From positions 1 to 39,892 of the forward strand of contig JAJRTE010000280.1 in assembly GCA_024278455.1 (NCBI GenBank): a DNA stretch of 39,892 bases, written 5' to 3'. The translations under genes were made by a program, and so were the position numbers. Below are positions 25,350 to 33,480 of the stretch, one piece after another (position 1 is the stretch's first letter; every line of letters begins with the position of its first letter). This DNA is from Myxococcota bacterium. Lineage in GTDB: Bacteria > Myxococcota_A > UBA796 > JAJRTE01. The notes beneath the pieces were generated by a model. The model worked only from the letters and a program-made list of their open reading frames with translations, did not search any database and was not told where the DNA came from.

Positions 25350-26744
25350 ATGGTTCTCAACCTGGTCAAGCCTTGCCCCTCGCATCGACGTTTTCCGAGG
25401 TGCGCGCCGCTTGCGGTGGCGTCCGTTGCGATGGTCGCCGCCGTCCTCCTCGAGTTGCCGGCGTGGTCCCGGGAGGAGATCTCCCCGGCCGCCGCCGGGG
25501 ACCTGCCCGACACGATGGGAAGGGAGGTGGATCCCGTCATCATCACCGGGTCCGCGGTGCCATCGTTGTTGGGGTCTCCCCTCGACCATCTTGGCTGCTT
25601 CGCTGCTCGAGGCTCGTCGTGGCACCCTGTTCCCTGCCAGGTGGATGAGCGCACGGAAGAGGGCGAGTACGTCTTCACGTCGGGTCCGGAGGCCAACCCT
25701 GACGACGGGGACGGCGTGTTGTCCAGCCAGGACGAGTGGGTCCTCCAGGTGGGCGACGCCGGGGAGCGCACCGCGCACCCCCCGTGGGGCGAAGGGTTTC
25801 GTCACGGTGTAGAGATCGAGGTCTCCGACCCGATCGATGGAGGGCGGGGTTGGTTCTACCTGGCGGTCTACGATCGGCCACCAGCACATGCCGCGCGCGA
25901 CTACGTCGGCTACGACGTTTCTCGGAAGCGGGTCTGCGGCACGACCTATGAACTGGGGTTTTCGTCGCAGGCGCCCATCGTCTTCGATACCCTGGTGCTG
26001 AAAAAGGAAGCCGGTGGCCCGGGTATCGACCTGGTCGATCGCATGAAAATCCGGTTGACGGGCAAGATCTGGGATACCATCGATATCTACAAGACCGAAG
26101 ACGACTACACCAGCGACCTCATGGGCTACATCGACGGCCCTGTTCGGGTCGTTCGCCGGACGCGCAACCGGCTCGTCCTGTTCTGGAAGATTCCCTCGCC
26201 ATCGGCCATCCAGGACAACTTCTTCTACGGCACATTCTTCGAGTTCCCGGTGGCGGTGACCCTTCCATTCGACATGGACACCTTCCTGAGCGCGTGTGAC
26301 CTGCGGATTTCCCTGGACGGCGAGGCAGCCGCGGGTCAGTGGTTCCTGAATTCGAGGAACAGAACCCCTGTGCCGATGGACGGAGAGATGTCCTCCGAAG
26401 AGGAACGCCTGGACATGGCCCCGGCCGATTGGTCGATCACGTTCGGAAATTCACCTGGCAATCGCGGCGGGTGGGTCAACCGACTGTCGATTGTGAGCAA
26501 CGTGGACCTCAAACCCGACCTGTTCTACGTCGACCAGGTATCACGACCGGACCCGCCCGAAACGTTCCCCGGGCAGATCGGCAACGTGGGTTACCAGGTG
26601 CGAAACCTGAACGGGTTGACTCGAGGCACCCACGTGCTGTCGTCGGTGCTGTACAGTTTTTCGGAGTATGTGCCCGGCATCGAAAAACGGTTCCTCGCCA
26701 TCCAGGATGCCCCGGTTCGGATTCGGGTCTCCCGGCAGTTCTGA
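25350..26744 (+). CDS. Secreted protein of unknown function
   Basis: 464 residues from the ATG at 25350, which has a perfect AAGGAGGG 10 nt upstream. Upstream in-frame Met codons would add an implausible N-terminus. The signal peptide is basic then hydrophobic (CAPLAVASVAMVAAVLLELPAWS). The mature part looks beta-rich, with many Trp, Tyr and Asp and few Cys. Segments such as PCQVDERTEEGEYVF, DGDGVLSSQDEWVLQVGD and NPDDGDG have Asp-rich loops that may bind calcium. A repeated pattern FEFPVAVTLPFDMDTFL and WSITFGNSPGN suggests a beta-sandwich. I recognise no family. It is divergent from the multidomain peptidase gene, which may be only positional. Confidence 0.65.
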   Translation: MVLNLVKPCPSHRRFPRCAPLAVASVAMVAAVLLELPAWSREEISPAAAGDLPDTMGREVDPVIITGSAVPSLLGSPLDHLGCFAARGSSWHPVPCQVDERTEEGEYVFTSGPEANPDDGDGVLSSQDEWVLQVGDAGERTAHPPWGEGFRHGVEIEVSDPIDGGRGWFYLAVYDRPPAHAARDYVGYDVSRKRVCGTTYELGFSSQAPIVFDTLVLKKEAGGPGIDLVDRMKIRLTGKIWDTIDIYKTEDDYTSDLMGYIDGPVRVVRRTRNRLVLFWKIPSPSAIQDNFFYGTFFEFPVAVTLPFDMDTFLSACDLRISLDGEAAAGQWFLNSRNRTPVPMDGEMSSEEERLDMAPADWSITFGNSPGNRGGWVNRLSIVSNVDLKPDLFYVDQVSRPDPPETFPGQIGNVGYQVRNLNGLTRGTHVLSSVLYSFSEYVPGIEKRFLAIQDAPVRIRVSRQF

Positions 26745-26771
26745 CTGCCCGGGACCCTGCTTTCCCTGTGG

Positions 26772-26822
26772 GGCCGGCATCTTGCCGGCCAGCCCCCCCC
26801 AGTGGCTCCGGCATCTTGCCGG
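26772..26822. repeat. Two GCCGGCA-type hairpins in the 3' region of the secreted-protein gene
   Basis: GGCCGGCA-TCT-TGCCGGCC (26772-26790) is a perfect 8-bp stem with a 3-nt loop. A second copy with stem CCGGCA/TGCCGG (26808-26822) and the same TCT loop lies 36 bp on, each followed by a C-rich run and AGTGG. There is no T tract. They may act as a transcript-end stabiliser or be copies of a REP-like dispersed element. Confidence 0.6.
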
Positions 26823-27003
26823 CCTGCCCCCCAAGTGGCCCGATACACCCTGCCCTCCGGGCCGATTTTGTTGCAATAGGCCAACCCTTGTGGTACCCAG
26901 AGGCACCAGCGGCCGCCGCGTGAACCGCTCGATCCAGAATGGAGCCGGCGGCGACCGTGACGACAAGGAAGCGGAACCGGGTACCCTGCACGTGGAGGAG
27001 CCG

Positions 27004-27639
27004 TTGACATCACCGGCGACATCTGACGAGGCCACTGCGACACCCAACATCATACGCCGGCTGTACGACTGGGTGCTGGGTTGGGCCGATTCGCGGTATG
27101 GCGTTCTCGCTCTGGCCATCCTGGCCTTCGCCGAGTCCTCCTTCTTTCCCATTCCCCCAGACGTCCTGCTGATTGGCCTCGCCGTGGGAGCACCGAAACG
27201 TTCCATGAAGTTCGCGGCAGTATGCAGTGCTGCGAGCGTCGTGGGAGGCGTCCTGGGATACGGGATCGGCCACTTCGTCTGGCAGCAGACGCAGCACTTC
27301 TTCTTCTCGACCGTGCCGGGGTTCACGCCGGAGGTGTTCGCGCGGGTCCAGGGGCTGTTTTCCGAGTACGATTTCTGGATCGTGTTCGCCGCCGGTTTCA
27401 CGCCCATTCCATACAAGGTTTTCACCATCTCGGCCGGTGTGTTCGATATTGCCTTCCCGATGTTCCTGCTGGCGTCGCTGGTGGGCAGGTCCGCGCGCTT
27501 TTTTCTCGTCGCCGGCCTGATATTCGTTTTCGGTCCGACCATTCGGCGGTTCATCGACCGCTATTTCAACCTGCTGGCGATCGCGTTTTTCGTGTTGCTC
27601 CTGGCCGGGTTCGGGGTCATCAAGATGTGCAGCGGGTGA
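27004..27639 (+). CDS. YqaA/DedA-type (VTT domain) inner-membrane protein
   Basis: 211 residues if started at TTG 27004, just after GGAGGAG; GTG at 26991 or 26920 are alternatives. Several membrane helices are visible. FAESSFFPIPPDVLLIGLAV is the re-entrant, Pro-rich segment of the SNARE-associated/VTT family, and GFTPIPYKVFTISAGVFDI is the second hallmark re-entrant loop with the conserved Pro and Lys-Val-Phe-Thr. GRSARFFLVAGLI follows. The YqaA branch is small, as here. DedA-superfamily proteins are lipid scramblases or flippases, several acting on polyprenyl phosphate or phosphatidylethanolamine; the substrate of this one is not known. It converges on the gene ending at 27696. Confidence 0.82.
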   Translation: MTSPATSDEATATPNIIRRLYDWVLGWADSRYGVLALAILAFAESSFFPIPPDVLLIGLAVGAPKRSMKFAAVCSAASVVGGVLGYGIGHFVWQQTQHFFFSTVPGFTPEVFARVQGLFSEYDFWIVFAAGFTPIPYKVFTISAGVFDIAFPMFLLASLVGRSARFFLVAGLIFVFGPTIRRFIDRYFNLLAIAFFVLLLAGFGVIKMCSG

Positions 27640-27695
27640 GCGGGCCGTCTATCGACTTTCCGGGAGGGCTGGGGGCTGGGAGCAGGAGCCGGTTT

Positions 27696-28331
27696 TCAGC
27701 GGCGCCGGAGTGGGATGGCCTTGAGCTTTGCCTTGCCGTGATCCGCCACGACCTCGAATTGCACGGCGCTGCACCGGTATTGCTTCTTGATGGTGTCGGT
27801 CTGGTTCTCCATGAACTGGACCATCCTGTCGAAATGGACATTGTCGGTGCGTTCGTGGCATTTCTTGCGGGTTGCCAGGAAGTCTTCGAAGACTTTCTCG
27901 AGCGCGTCGCGGTCACGTACCGTGTCCATGGCGGCCTGCCCCCGCTTGTCCGTTTCGGCGGCACGCGCCGGCCTGGTGGCTCGAGTATCCGGACCTTGCT
28001 TCTGCTCGGCCTGTTCCCTGAGTCGCACGCGGAAGATATCTCTGCGGTGCGTGCCCTCCTCGAGCTGCTTGACGGTGCGGTTCCAGTACATGGTGAACGC
28101 GGTGAAGCGCGCACGCAGTTGTTGGTAGCGAAACTTCTGGGCCGTGTTGTTCATGCGTTCGCGCCCCAGGCGGCGAATCAAAGCAGCGATATCTTCCCGC
28201 TTGTCTATGGGCTCCTTCTTCACGACGCCAACGAAGAACTGTTCGTATTCGTTGCGAAGCCTGAGGATTCTTTGGTCCAGAGAGTCCAGGAGGTCGCCTA
28301 TCTTTTCGTCCGAGCGGCTGTCTTTCACCAT
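27696..28331 (-). CDS. MXAN_5187 C-terminal-domain-like cytoplasmic protein
   Basis: 211 residues, helical and strongly basic, no signal peptide. The pattern LRNEYEQFFVGVVKKEP, then NTAQKFRYQQLRARFTAFTMYWNRTVKQLEEGTHRRDIF, a linker of about 35 residues, then LEKVFEDFLATRKKCHE and CSAVQFEVVADHGKAKLKAIP, matches what I remember of the conserved C-terminal region of myxobacterial MXAN_5187-like proteins. There it is often attached to a sensor or PilZ domain; here it stands alone. Function unknown. GGAGG lies 4 nt before the ATG, and the frame ends only 57 nt from the stop of the convergent YqaA-like gene. Confidence 0.7.
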   Translation of the reverse strand: MVKDSRSDEKIGDLLDSLDQRILRLRNEYEQFFVGVVKKEPIDKREDIAALIRRLGRERMNNTAQKFRYQQLRARFTAFTMYWNRTVKQLEEGTHRRDIFRVRLREQAEQKQGPDTRATRPARAAETDKRGQAAMDTVRDRDALEKVFEDFLATRKKCHERTDNVHFDRMVQFMENQTDTIKKQYRCSAVQFEVVADHGKAKLKAIPLRRR

Positions 28332-28567
28332 TCGGCCTCCAAAGGGGGGCGCCTCGAGACGGGTGGGGGGCGCCTCGATATCGTCGCCCAGATCTCCTCG
28401 AGAAGGAAAGAAGTCGCTATCGCCCCGTGGGATGGGTTCGGCAGAGAACGCGCATCCGAACCCTACATTGGCACAGGATGTCCATCATGTCCAGAGGTTG
28501 CGGAGAGAGCGGGCGGAAGCTGCGTTGCAAGGGGCCGCGCCACGGTCTGGCGGACCCCCCGCTGTTT

Positions 28568-28655
28568 TGGTGCGAGAGGGGGGATTTGAACCCCCACAGG
28601 CATATTGCCCACTGGATTCTGAGTCCAGCGCGTCTACCAATTCCACCACTCTCGC
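28568..28655 (-). tRNA. tRNA-Leu (CAG)
   Basis: A minus-strand cloverleaf with a long variable arm: acceptor GCGAGAG/CTCTCGC, anticodon stem CTGGA/TCCAG with loop CTCAGAA (anticodon CAG), variable arm GGGCAATATGCCTG, T-arm GGGGG-TTCAAAT-CCCCC. Discriminator A and an encoded CCA (28570-28568) complete it, unlike the CCA-less tRNA-Met in this window. Confidence 0.95.
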
Positions 28656-28689
28656 GTCGCTCGAGGCCTGCCAGACTCGAGACGCACGC

Positions 28690-28718
28690 AATATAGCCTG
28701 TGTCATGGTGTCGGGCAA
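28690..28718 (-). promoter_or_regulatory. Promoter of tRNA-Leu
   Basis: On the minus strand TTGCCC (28718-28713), a 17-nt spacer and TATATT (28695-28690). The tRNA 5' end is 35 nt downstream. Confidence 0.7.
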
Positions 28719-28744
28719 GCGATTTTTGGAGCAGGAGTTTGTTG

Positions 28745-28773
28745 TTGACAATTCCCTTTGCGGACACTACGTT
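28745..28773 (+). promoter_or_regulatory. Candidate promoter of the zinc-ribbon/AgmX-like gene
   Basis: TTGACA (28745-28750), a 17-nt spacer, then TACGTT (28768-28773). The ATG at 28886 is about 105 nt past the expected start. The -10 box is only a partial match. Confidence 0.4.
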
Positions 28774-28885
28774 GACCATGAAGTCATTGGAGCTTCGAGC
28801 TGGCCACCCCTTGTGGCAGACCCCGAATCCATGTTGGACGCCATCGTCTCGAGAATCGTCAACAAAACCCTTGGTTAGGTCTTAG

Positions 28886-30439
28886 ATGAAGGTCACATGT
28901 GAAAGCTGCGGCGCTGTCTATCTAATTCCGGAGGAGAAGCTCACCAAGGAAGTCAGTCGAGCCACGTGCAAGAAGTGTGGGGCAAAGATCATCATTCGCC
29001 GTCCGCCAGCGACGGAAGATGGCCTTGACGATTTGAGAGTTGGCGTCTCGCCGGGTGTGCAGCCGGATGAGGATTCGGTCATCGAGCATGAGGAGCGGAC
29101 GGTCATCGCACATGTGCCGGAACTGCAACGTTTCGATGCGACCCCACCGCTCAGTTCGGGGACCGTGTCCTCCCAGGAGGAGCTGGAATCCGTGCTTGGG
29201 GGAAGGGGCGCGTCGTCTGGCCCGGCGCCGGATGTGCCGTTTTCCTCACCGCCGACAGTCGAGGACGAGTACCAGGAGAAGACGGAGGTGCAGCCCAGTG
29301 GGCAGCGCGTGGCGCCAGCAGCGAAACTGGGGAGCACGCCGGTTGCTCGTCCTGCTGACGCGGCAGCGATGCCGATGTCGCAGCGCGCGGCAGTTCGTAA
29401 GGTGGAACCCTCGGTCGGGGTTCCCGCGCCGAAGATCACGGCGGACACATCGCCGCTGCCACCGTCCGGTGTCTCGACAGCCCAGCCTGTCGCGCCGCCG
29501 CCACCTGCTGCTCGTATTGCCCAGAAAAGGAAAGCGGATGTCGTGGAGATTTTCTCCCACGACAAGAAGGATAGCGTTCCGGCGGAGGATTTCCGCCAGC
29601 CCGCCCCCAAGATGCTACTCGGACTCCTGGGGCTGGCGTTTTTTGGCGTCCTCGCCTTCGTGCACCATGGATTGTGGGGACTTACCGCGCTCACGGCCGC
29701 TGGATTCTACGTGGCGCTTTACAGCATACTGGCAGTCTTTCTGGCGCAACTGGATCTCACGGCAGGGCGAAGAATCGACTATGTAAAGGTTTTCCTGATC
29801 CCCGCGGGTATCTGCATGCTCCTGTTGGCCATCTTGATGAAACTCCAGTCGGATGACCTGGCATTTCTCTACCCTGACGTGGACATCAAGCTCGTCCAGC
29901 GCTGGATAAGGGAGCGTCCCGAGGTTCCGGAGGCTGTGCAGGGTGAGACGCTGGGTACCAAGATAGCCGCGACCTTCAGGGAAAAGGAGCGGCGCCGGGT
30001 GAGGCGCAATCTCCGCCGGCAGAGTCCGTCGCCGGTCCCGGCGAAGGCGACCCCCGCCCCCCGGCCGGAAGCCAGCTTGCCGCCTGGAGTGAATCCTGAT
30101 TTGATTGTCGGCAGGACCAGATCAGAGTTGCCCAAATCGGACCTCACAACCGTGGCCCGGGTCAACTTGAACCGGGACGCTATCGAAAAAGAACTCGAGC
30201 GGCTGCGCGTCGATCTATGCTTCGAGAAACACGCGCGCGTGTATAACGTGTCGGGGAAGATCACCTTCAGGATCTTGATCGATCCGGACGGGAGAGTCCG
30301 TCGGGCCGTCATCTCCGACCCTGTGGCCCTCAGTCGAACCGAGTTGGAGACCTGCATGGTAGACAAGGTCTCCAAGGCCCACTTCCCGGCGTTCGCGGGC
30401 AGCAAGCCGGAATGGTACGACCGGGTCTACTACCGCTGA
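28886..30439 (+). CDS. Zinc-ribbon, multi-helix membrane protein with AgmX/PglI-type (TonB-like) C-terminal domain
   Basis: 517 residues. The N-terminus is an MJ0042-type zinc ribbon with ligands Cys5, Cys8, Cys28 and Cys31. A Pro/Ser/Ala-rich disordered region (about 40-235) follows. Then come three hydrophobic helices (about 243-320, beginning MLLGLLGLAFFGVLAF) and a basic linker. The C-terminal domain (about 410-517) has LERLRVDLCFEKHARVYNVSGKITFRILIDPDGRVRRA-type spacing and ends YDRVYYR. Its pattern, a strand-forming G-x-I-x-F-x-I-x-x-x-G-x-V followed by a conserved Cys and a C-terminal F-P, is that of AgmX/PglI and TonB C-terminal domains. In myxobacteria these proteins belong to gliding/adhesion machinery, so an envelope-spanning role is inferred. 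The flanking genes add no support. Confidence 0.75.
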   Translation: MKVTCESCGAVYLIPEEKLTKEVSRATCKKCGAKIIIRRPPATEDGLDDLRVGVSPGVQPDEDSVIEHEERTVIAHVPELQRFDATPPLSSGTVSSQEELESVLGGRGASSGPAPDVPFSSPPTVEDEYQEKTEVQPSGQRVAPAAKLGSTPVARPADAAAMPMSQRAAVRKVEPSVGVPAPKITADTSPLPPSGVSTAQPVAPPPPAARIAQKRKADVVEIFSHDKKDSVPAEDFRQPAPKMLLGLLGLAFFGVLAFVHHGLWGLTALTAAGFYVALYSILAVFLAQLDLTAGRRIDYVKVFLIPAGICMLLLAILMKLQSDDLAFLYPDVDIKLVQRWIRERPEVPEAVQGETLGTKIAATFREKERRRVRRNLRRQSPSPVPAKATPAPRPEASLPPGVNPDLIVGRTRSELPKSDLTTVARVNLNRDAIEKELERLRVDLCFEKHARVYNVSGKITFRILIDPDGRVRRAVISDPVALSRTELETCMVDKVSKAHFPAFAGSKPEWYDRVYYR

Positions 30440-30615
30440 CCCCCCTGTCCGATTTCAAGTTGACTGCGTTTGCGGAGCTTTGGAGTACCTGGGGAGTTCC
30501 GCGCGCCACAAGTCGCAGCCTTTCGCGCTGACCGGACGGCAAGGAAAACGACGGCGAGCGACCACGGCGGAACGCGCCCGTTCTCTTCGTTCGTGCGCGG
30601 GCATGCGGGAAGCAT

Positions 30616-30643
30616 TTGACAACAGGTGGCGCGGCGCTAGAAT
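30616..30643 (+). promoter_or_regulatory. Promoter of nadA
   Basis: TTGACA (30616-30621), a 16-nt spacer and TAGAAT (30638-30643), a strong sigma70-type match. The ATG is at 30696, about 45 nt past the expected start of transcription. Confidence 0.8.
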
Positions 30644-30695
30644 CTGGTCAGACGCCGGAAGTGAATTCGCGCTGTCTCCAAGAGAAGGCATCATC

Positions 30696-31781
30696 ATGGA
30701 TCCTATCGAATATCCCCGGTCGGTTCGAGGCATGTATCGGCACTTGCGCGACAGACTGGGCGACGTCGTACCGACCTACGAACTCAAGATGAAGGCCGAA
30801 TTCGCGGTGGACATCAACCGCATCAAGAGGGAAAGGAACGCGATCATTCTGGGGCACAACTACATGGAGCCCGCATTGTTCCACTCGGTGCCGGACTACA
30901 CCGGCGACTCGCTCGAGCTGAGCCGCGTCGCGGCGTCCAGTACGTGCGACATCATCGTGTTCTGCGGCGTCAAGTTCATGGCGGAGACGGCCAAGATTCT
31001 CAATCCCGGCAGGATGGTGTTGCTGCCTTCTCCCAAGGGGGGGTGCTCCCTGGCGGAAAGTATCACCGCGGCCGATGTCCGGGCGCTCAAGGCGAAGTTT
31101 CCGGGTGCGCCGGTGGTCACCTATGTGAACACCTACGCGGGCGTCAAGGCCGAGTGCGACTACTGTTGCACCTCGAGCAACAGTGCAGCCGTGGTCCGGC
31201 ACCTGCTGGACGGCGGGGCCGAGCGGGTCGTGTTTCTCCCGGATGAGTACCTTGGCCGAAATACCGCGAGCGAACTGGACCTTCCGTTCGTGTTGGCCTA
31301 CAAGGACGACGGAGGCGACATCGTGTCCGGGCCGGTTCCGCAAGGGGGTCCGGTCGTCATCGGGTGGCGGGGCCGCTGCGAGGTGCACGAACAGTTCACC
31401 GTTGAAGATGTGCAGAATGTGCGGAAGCAGTTTCCCGGCGTCTTCGTGCTTGCCCATCCCGAATGTTCGCCGGAAGTGATCGATGCTGCAGATTTCTCGG
31501 GAAGCACCTCGGCCATGATCCGGCGTGTCCAGCAGATGGAGACAGGCCGATACCTCTTGCTCACCGAGTGTTCGATGGGTGACAACATCGTGTCCAGTAA
31601 CCCCAAGGCCGAGATGATTCGACTGTGCAGCCTGCGCTGCCCTCACATGGGGGAAATCACGCTCGAGCAGACCCTGGGCGCCCTCCTGCTGAACCGTTAC
31701 GAAATCGACGTTCCGGGGGAGGTGCGGGATCGAGCCCGTCGATCGCTGGAGCGCATGATCGCCATCCTTCCCAGGCGTTGA
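30696..31781 (+). CDS. nadA: Quinolinate synthase NadA
   Basis: 361 residues. It condenses iminoaspartate with dihydroxyacetone phosphate to quinolinate, the first committed precursor of NAD, using an oxygen-sensitive [4Fe-4S] cluster. Family motifs are ILGHNYMEP, DYTGDSLELSR, FCGVKFMAETAKIL, PDEYLGRNTASEL, DFSGSTSAMI and CPHMGEITLEQTL. By alignment with the E. coli ligands, the likely cluster cysteines are Cys117 (GGCSLAES), Cys228 (GRCEVHEQF) and Cys315 (CPHMG). Extra Cys occur in CDYCCTSSN. The ATG at 30696 follows AGAAGG; the frame is open upstream but would cross the promoter. The partner nadB (aspartate oxidase) is not in the window. Confidence 0.93.
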   Translation: MDPIEYPRSVRGMYRHLRDRLGDVVPTYELKMKAEFAVDINRIKRERNAIILGHNYMEPALFHSVPDYTGDSLELSRVAASSTCDIIVFCGVKFMAETAKILNPGRMVLLPSPKGGCSLAESITAADVRALKAKFPGAPVVTYVNTYAGVKAECDYCCTSSNSAAVVRHLLDGGAERVVFLPDEYLGRNTASELDLPFVLAYKDDGGDIVSGPVPQGGPVVIGWRGRCEVHEQFTVEDVQNVRKQFPGVFVLAHPECSPEVIDAADFSGSTSAMIRRVQQMETGRYLLLTECSMGDNIVSSNPKAEMIRLCSLRCPHMGEITLEQTLGALLLNRYEIDVPGEVRDRARRSLERMIAILPRR

Positions 31782-31882
31782 GCGGTCCTGCGCGTGCACC
31801 CCTGTCGATTCGCTCGTATTCGTCTCGGAACCATGCCATACGGTTCGCGAATCGTTCCGCTCACCGTTTCGATGAGGACGCC

Positions 31883-32722
31883 ATGACAACGATTCTTCCA
31901 CGCCCTGTCGGATGGTGGACCGTCGCCTGCTTCGCCGTCGTCTGGACCGGCTGCGTGCCCAAGGCCAGGTACGACCTTGTGTCGAGCGATCTCCAGGCGG
32001 CGATGAGCGAGAAGGACCGGCTGAACGGCGAACTCGAGGCCTGCCGGAACGAGATTGCCACGGTGGGCGCGGACCTGGAGCAGTGCCGGTCCAGTCTCGA
32101 GGTGCGGGCGGGTGACGTTGCCCGTCTGCGGGAGCAGAGCGCGGCGTTGCAGACCAACCTGGAGGAAACCCGCAAGGCAGTGGAAGAGATGCGCCGTCGC
32201 GCGCAGCAGCAGGAAGAGCGGTTGAAGACCTATCGAGCCCTCCTGGCCCGTTTTCAGCGCCTGATCGAGAGTGGCAAGCTCGACGTCCAGGTGTTGCGGG
32301 GGAGGATGGTTGTCAAGTTGGGGGAGGGGATCCTGTTCGACAGCGGCAGCGCGGCGCTCAAGCCGTCCGGCAAGGCCGTCCTGGACGAGGTGACTCGAGT
32401 CCTGGCGGAATTGCCCAATCGGGCGTTCCAGATCGAGGGGCACACCGACGATGTGCCCGTTCGCCCCGGAGGGGCCTATGCCAACAACTGGGAGTTGAGT
32501 GCGGCTCGAGCCATCTCCGTCGTGCAGTACATGATCGACCAGGGAATGGATCCCGGCCGATTGTCCGCGGCTGGCTACGGGGAGTACACGCCCATTGTGC
32601 CCAATGACACCGCCGAGCTTCGTGCGCTGAACCGGCGTATCGAGATCGTGCTGCTGCCCAACCTCGACGAACTGCCCTCCCTCGAGGAGATCGAAGCGTC
32701 GGATGGAAGGGGGGGCCGGTGA
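31883..32722 (+). CDS. OmpA/MotB-domain lipoprotein (peptidoglycan-associated)
   Basis: 279 residues. The signal peptide ends in VVWTGC (Cys24), an outer-membrane lipobox. A long heptad-patterned coiled coil (about 30-135) is followed by a C-terminal OmpA-like domain (about 150-265): EGILFDSGSAALKPSGKAVLDEV, IEGHTDDVPV, NNWELSAARAISVVQYM, GYGEYTPIVPNDTAELRALNRRIEI. The Asp and Arg residues that bind diaminopimelate (TDD, NRR) are present. The role is tethering the outer membrane to peptidoglycan across a coiled-coil spacer. The frame is open upstream but the lipobox and GAGGA fix the start at 31883. The stop overlaps the start of the nitroreductase gene by one base. Confidence 0.85.
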   Translation: MTTILPRPVGWWTVACFAVVWTGCVPKARYDLVSSDLQAAMSEKDRLNGELEACRNEIATVGADLEQCRSSLEVRAGDVARLREQSAALQTNLEETRKAVEEMRRRAQQQEERLKTYRALLARFQRLIESGKLDVQVLRGRMVVKLGEGILFDSGSAALKPSGKAVLDEVTRVLAELPNRAFQIEGHTDDVPVRPGGAYANNWELSAARAISVVQYMIDQGMDPGRLSAAGYGEYTPIVPNDTAELRALNRRIEIVLLPNLDELPSLEEIEASDGRGGR

Positions 32723-33480
32723 TGAGCGACCCCGATGTGCTGGCACGATACAGGGACTTCTTGAAGGACAGCGTGCGGTTGACCGTCGATTTCTCGCAGA
32801 CCGCCCAGAGCCGGGGCGTGCCTCCTCCACCAATCGAGAAGCCCTTCGCTCCCGGCGCACGACGCGTTCCCCTACCGCGGCCCGGACAATGGAAGGGTAT
32901 CACACGGATCGATCTGCTCGATGCCATCGAACGGCGCCGAAGTCGTAGGCGCTATTCGCCCACCCCGCTCGAGCTGGATGAACTGGCTTTTCTCCTGTGG
33001 ACGACCCAGGGCGTGCAGAAACGGCTGGACAGGGGGACAGCGCTGCGTACCGTGCCCTCGGCAGGGTGCCGGCACGCCTTCGAGACCTACCTGGTCGCGT
33101 TGAATGTCCGGGGCCTCGAGGCCGCCATCTACCGGTATCTTCCGCTCGAGCACGAACTCCTGTTCGAGCGTACCGAGGCTGCCCTGGCCACCCATGCCGT
33201 CGCCGCCGCCCACGCCCAGGGGTTCGTGGGTAGCGCAGCAGTGACCTTCGTCTGGACGGTCATTCCCTACCGGATGGAGTGGCGATACGATATCGCCGCG
33301 CACCGCGTGATCCTGATGGACGCGGGACATGTCTGCCAGAACCTGTACCTGGCCTGCGAGGCTATCGGTGCCGGATGCTGCGCGATCGGTGCCTTTCACC
33401 AGGAAGCCATGGACAGCCTGTTGGGCGTGGATGGGCAGGACGAATTCGCGTGCTATCTCGCGTCGGTCGGCAAGGTGTGA
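32722..33480 (+). CDS. SagB-type FMN nitroreductase/dehydrogenase
   Basis: 252 residues. LLDAIERRRSRRRYSPTPLELDELAFLLWTTQGVQ is the SagB-type opening: two Arg residues, then the pLsxxeLsxLLWxxqG helix that packs on FMN. RTVPSAGCRHAFETYLVALNV and GHVCQNLYLACEAIGAGCCAIGAF are the usual second and third FMN-binding segments. SagB enzymes oxidise azolines to azoles when paired with a YcaO cyclodehydratase, but many, like this one, stand alone with unknown substrates. ATG at 32722 (TGATG overlap with the OmpA stop) follows a G-rich ribosome-binding site; GTG one codon earlier is an alternative. The last 28 nt overlap the end of the convergent rhomboid gene. Confidence 0.85.
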   Translation: MSDPDVLARYRDFLKDSVRLTVDFSQTAQSRGVPPPPIEKPFAPGARRVPLPRPGQWKGITRIDLLDAIERRRSRRRYSPTPLELDELAFLLWTTQGVQKRLDRGTALRTVPSAGCRHAFETYLVALNVRGLEAAIYRYLPLEHELLFERTEAALATHAVAAAHAQGFVGSAAVTFVWTVIPYRMEWRYDIAAHRVILMDAGHVCQNLYLACEAIGAGCCAIGAFHQEAMDSLLGVDGQDEFACYLASVGKV

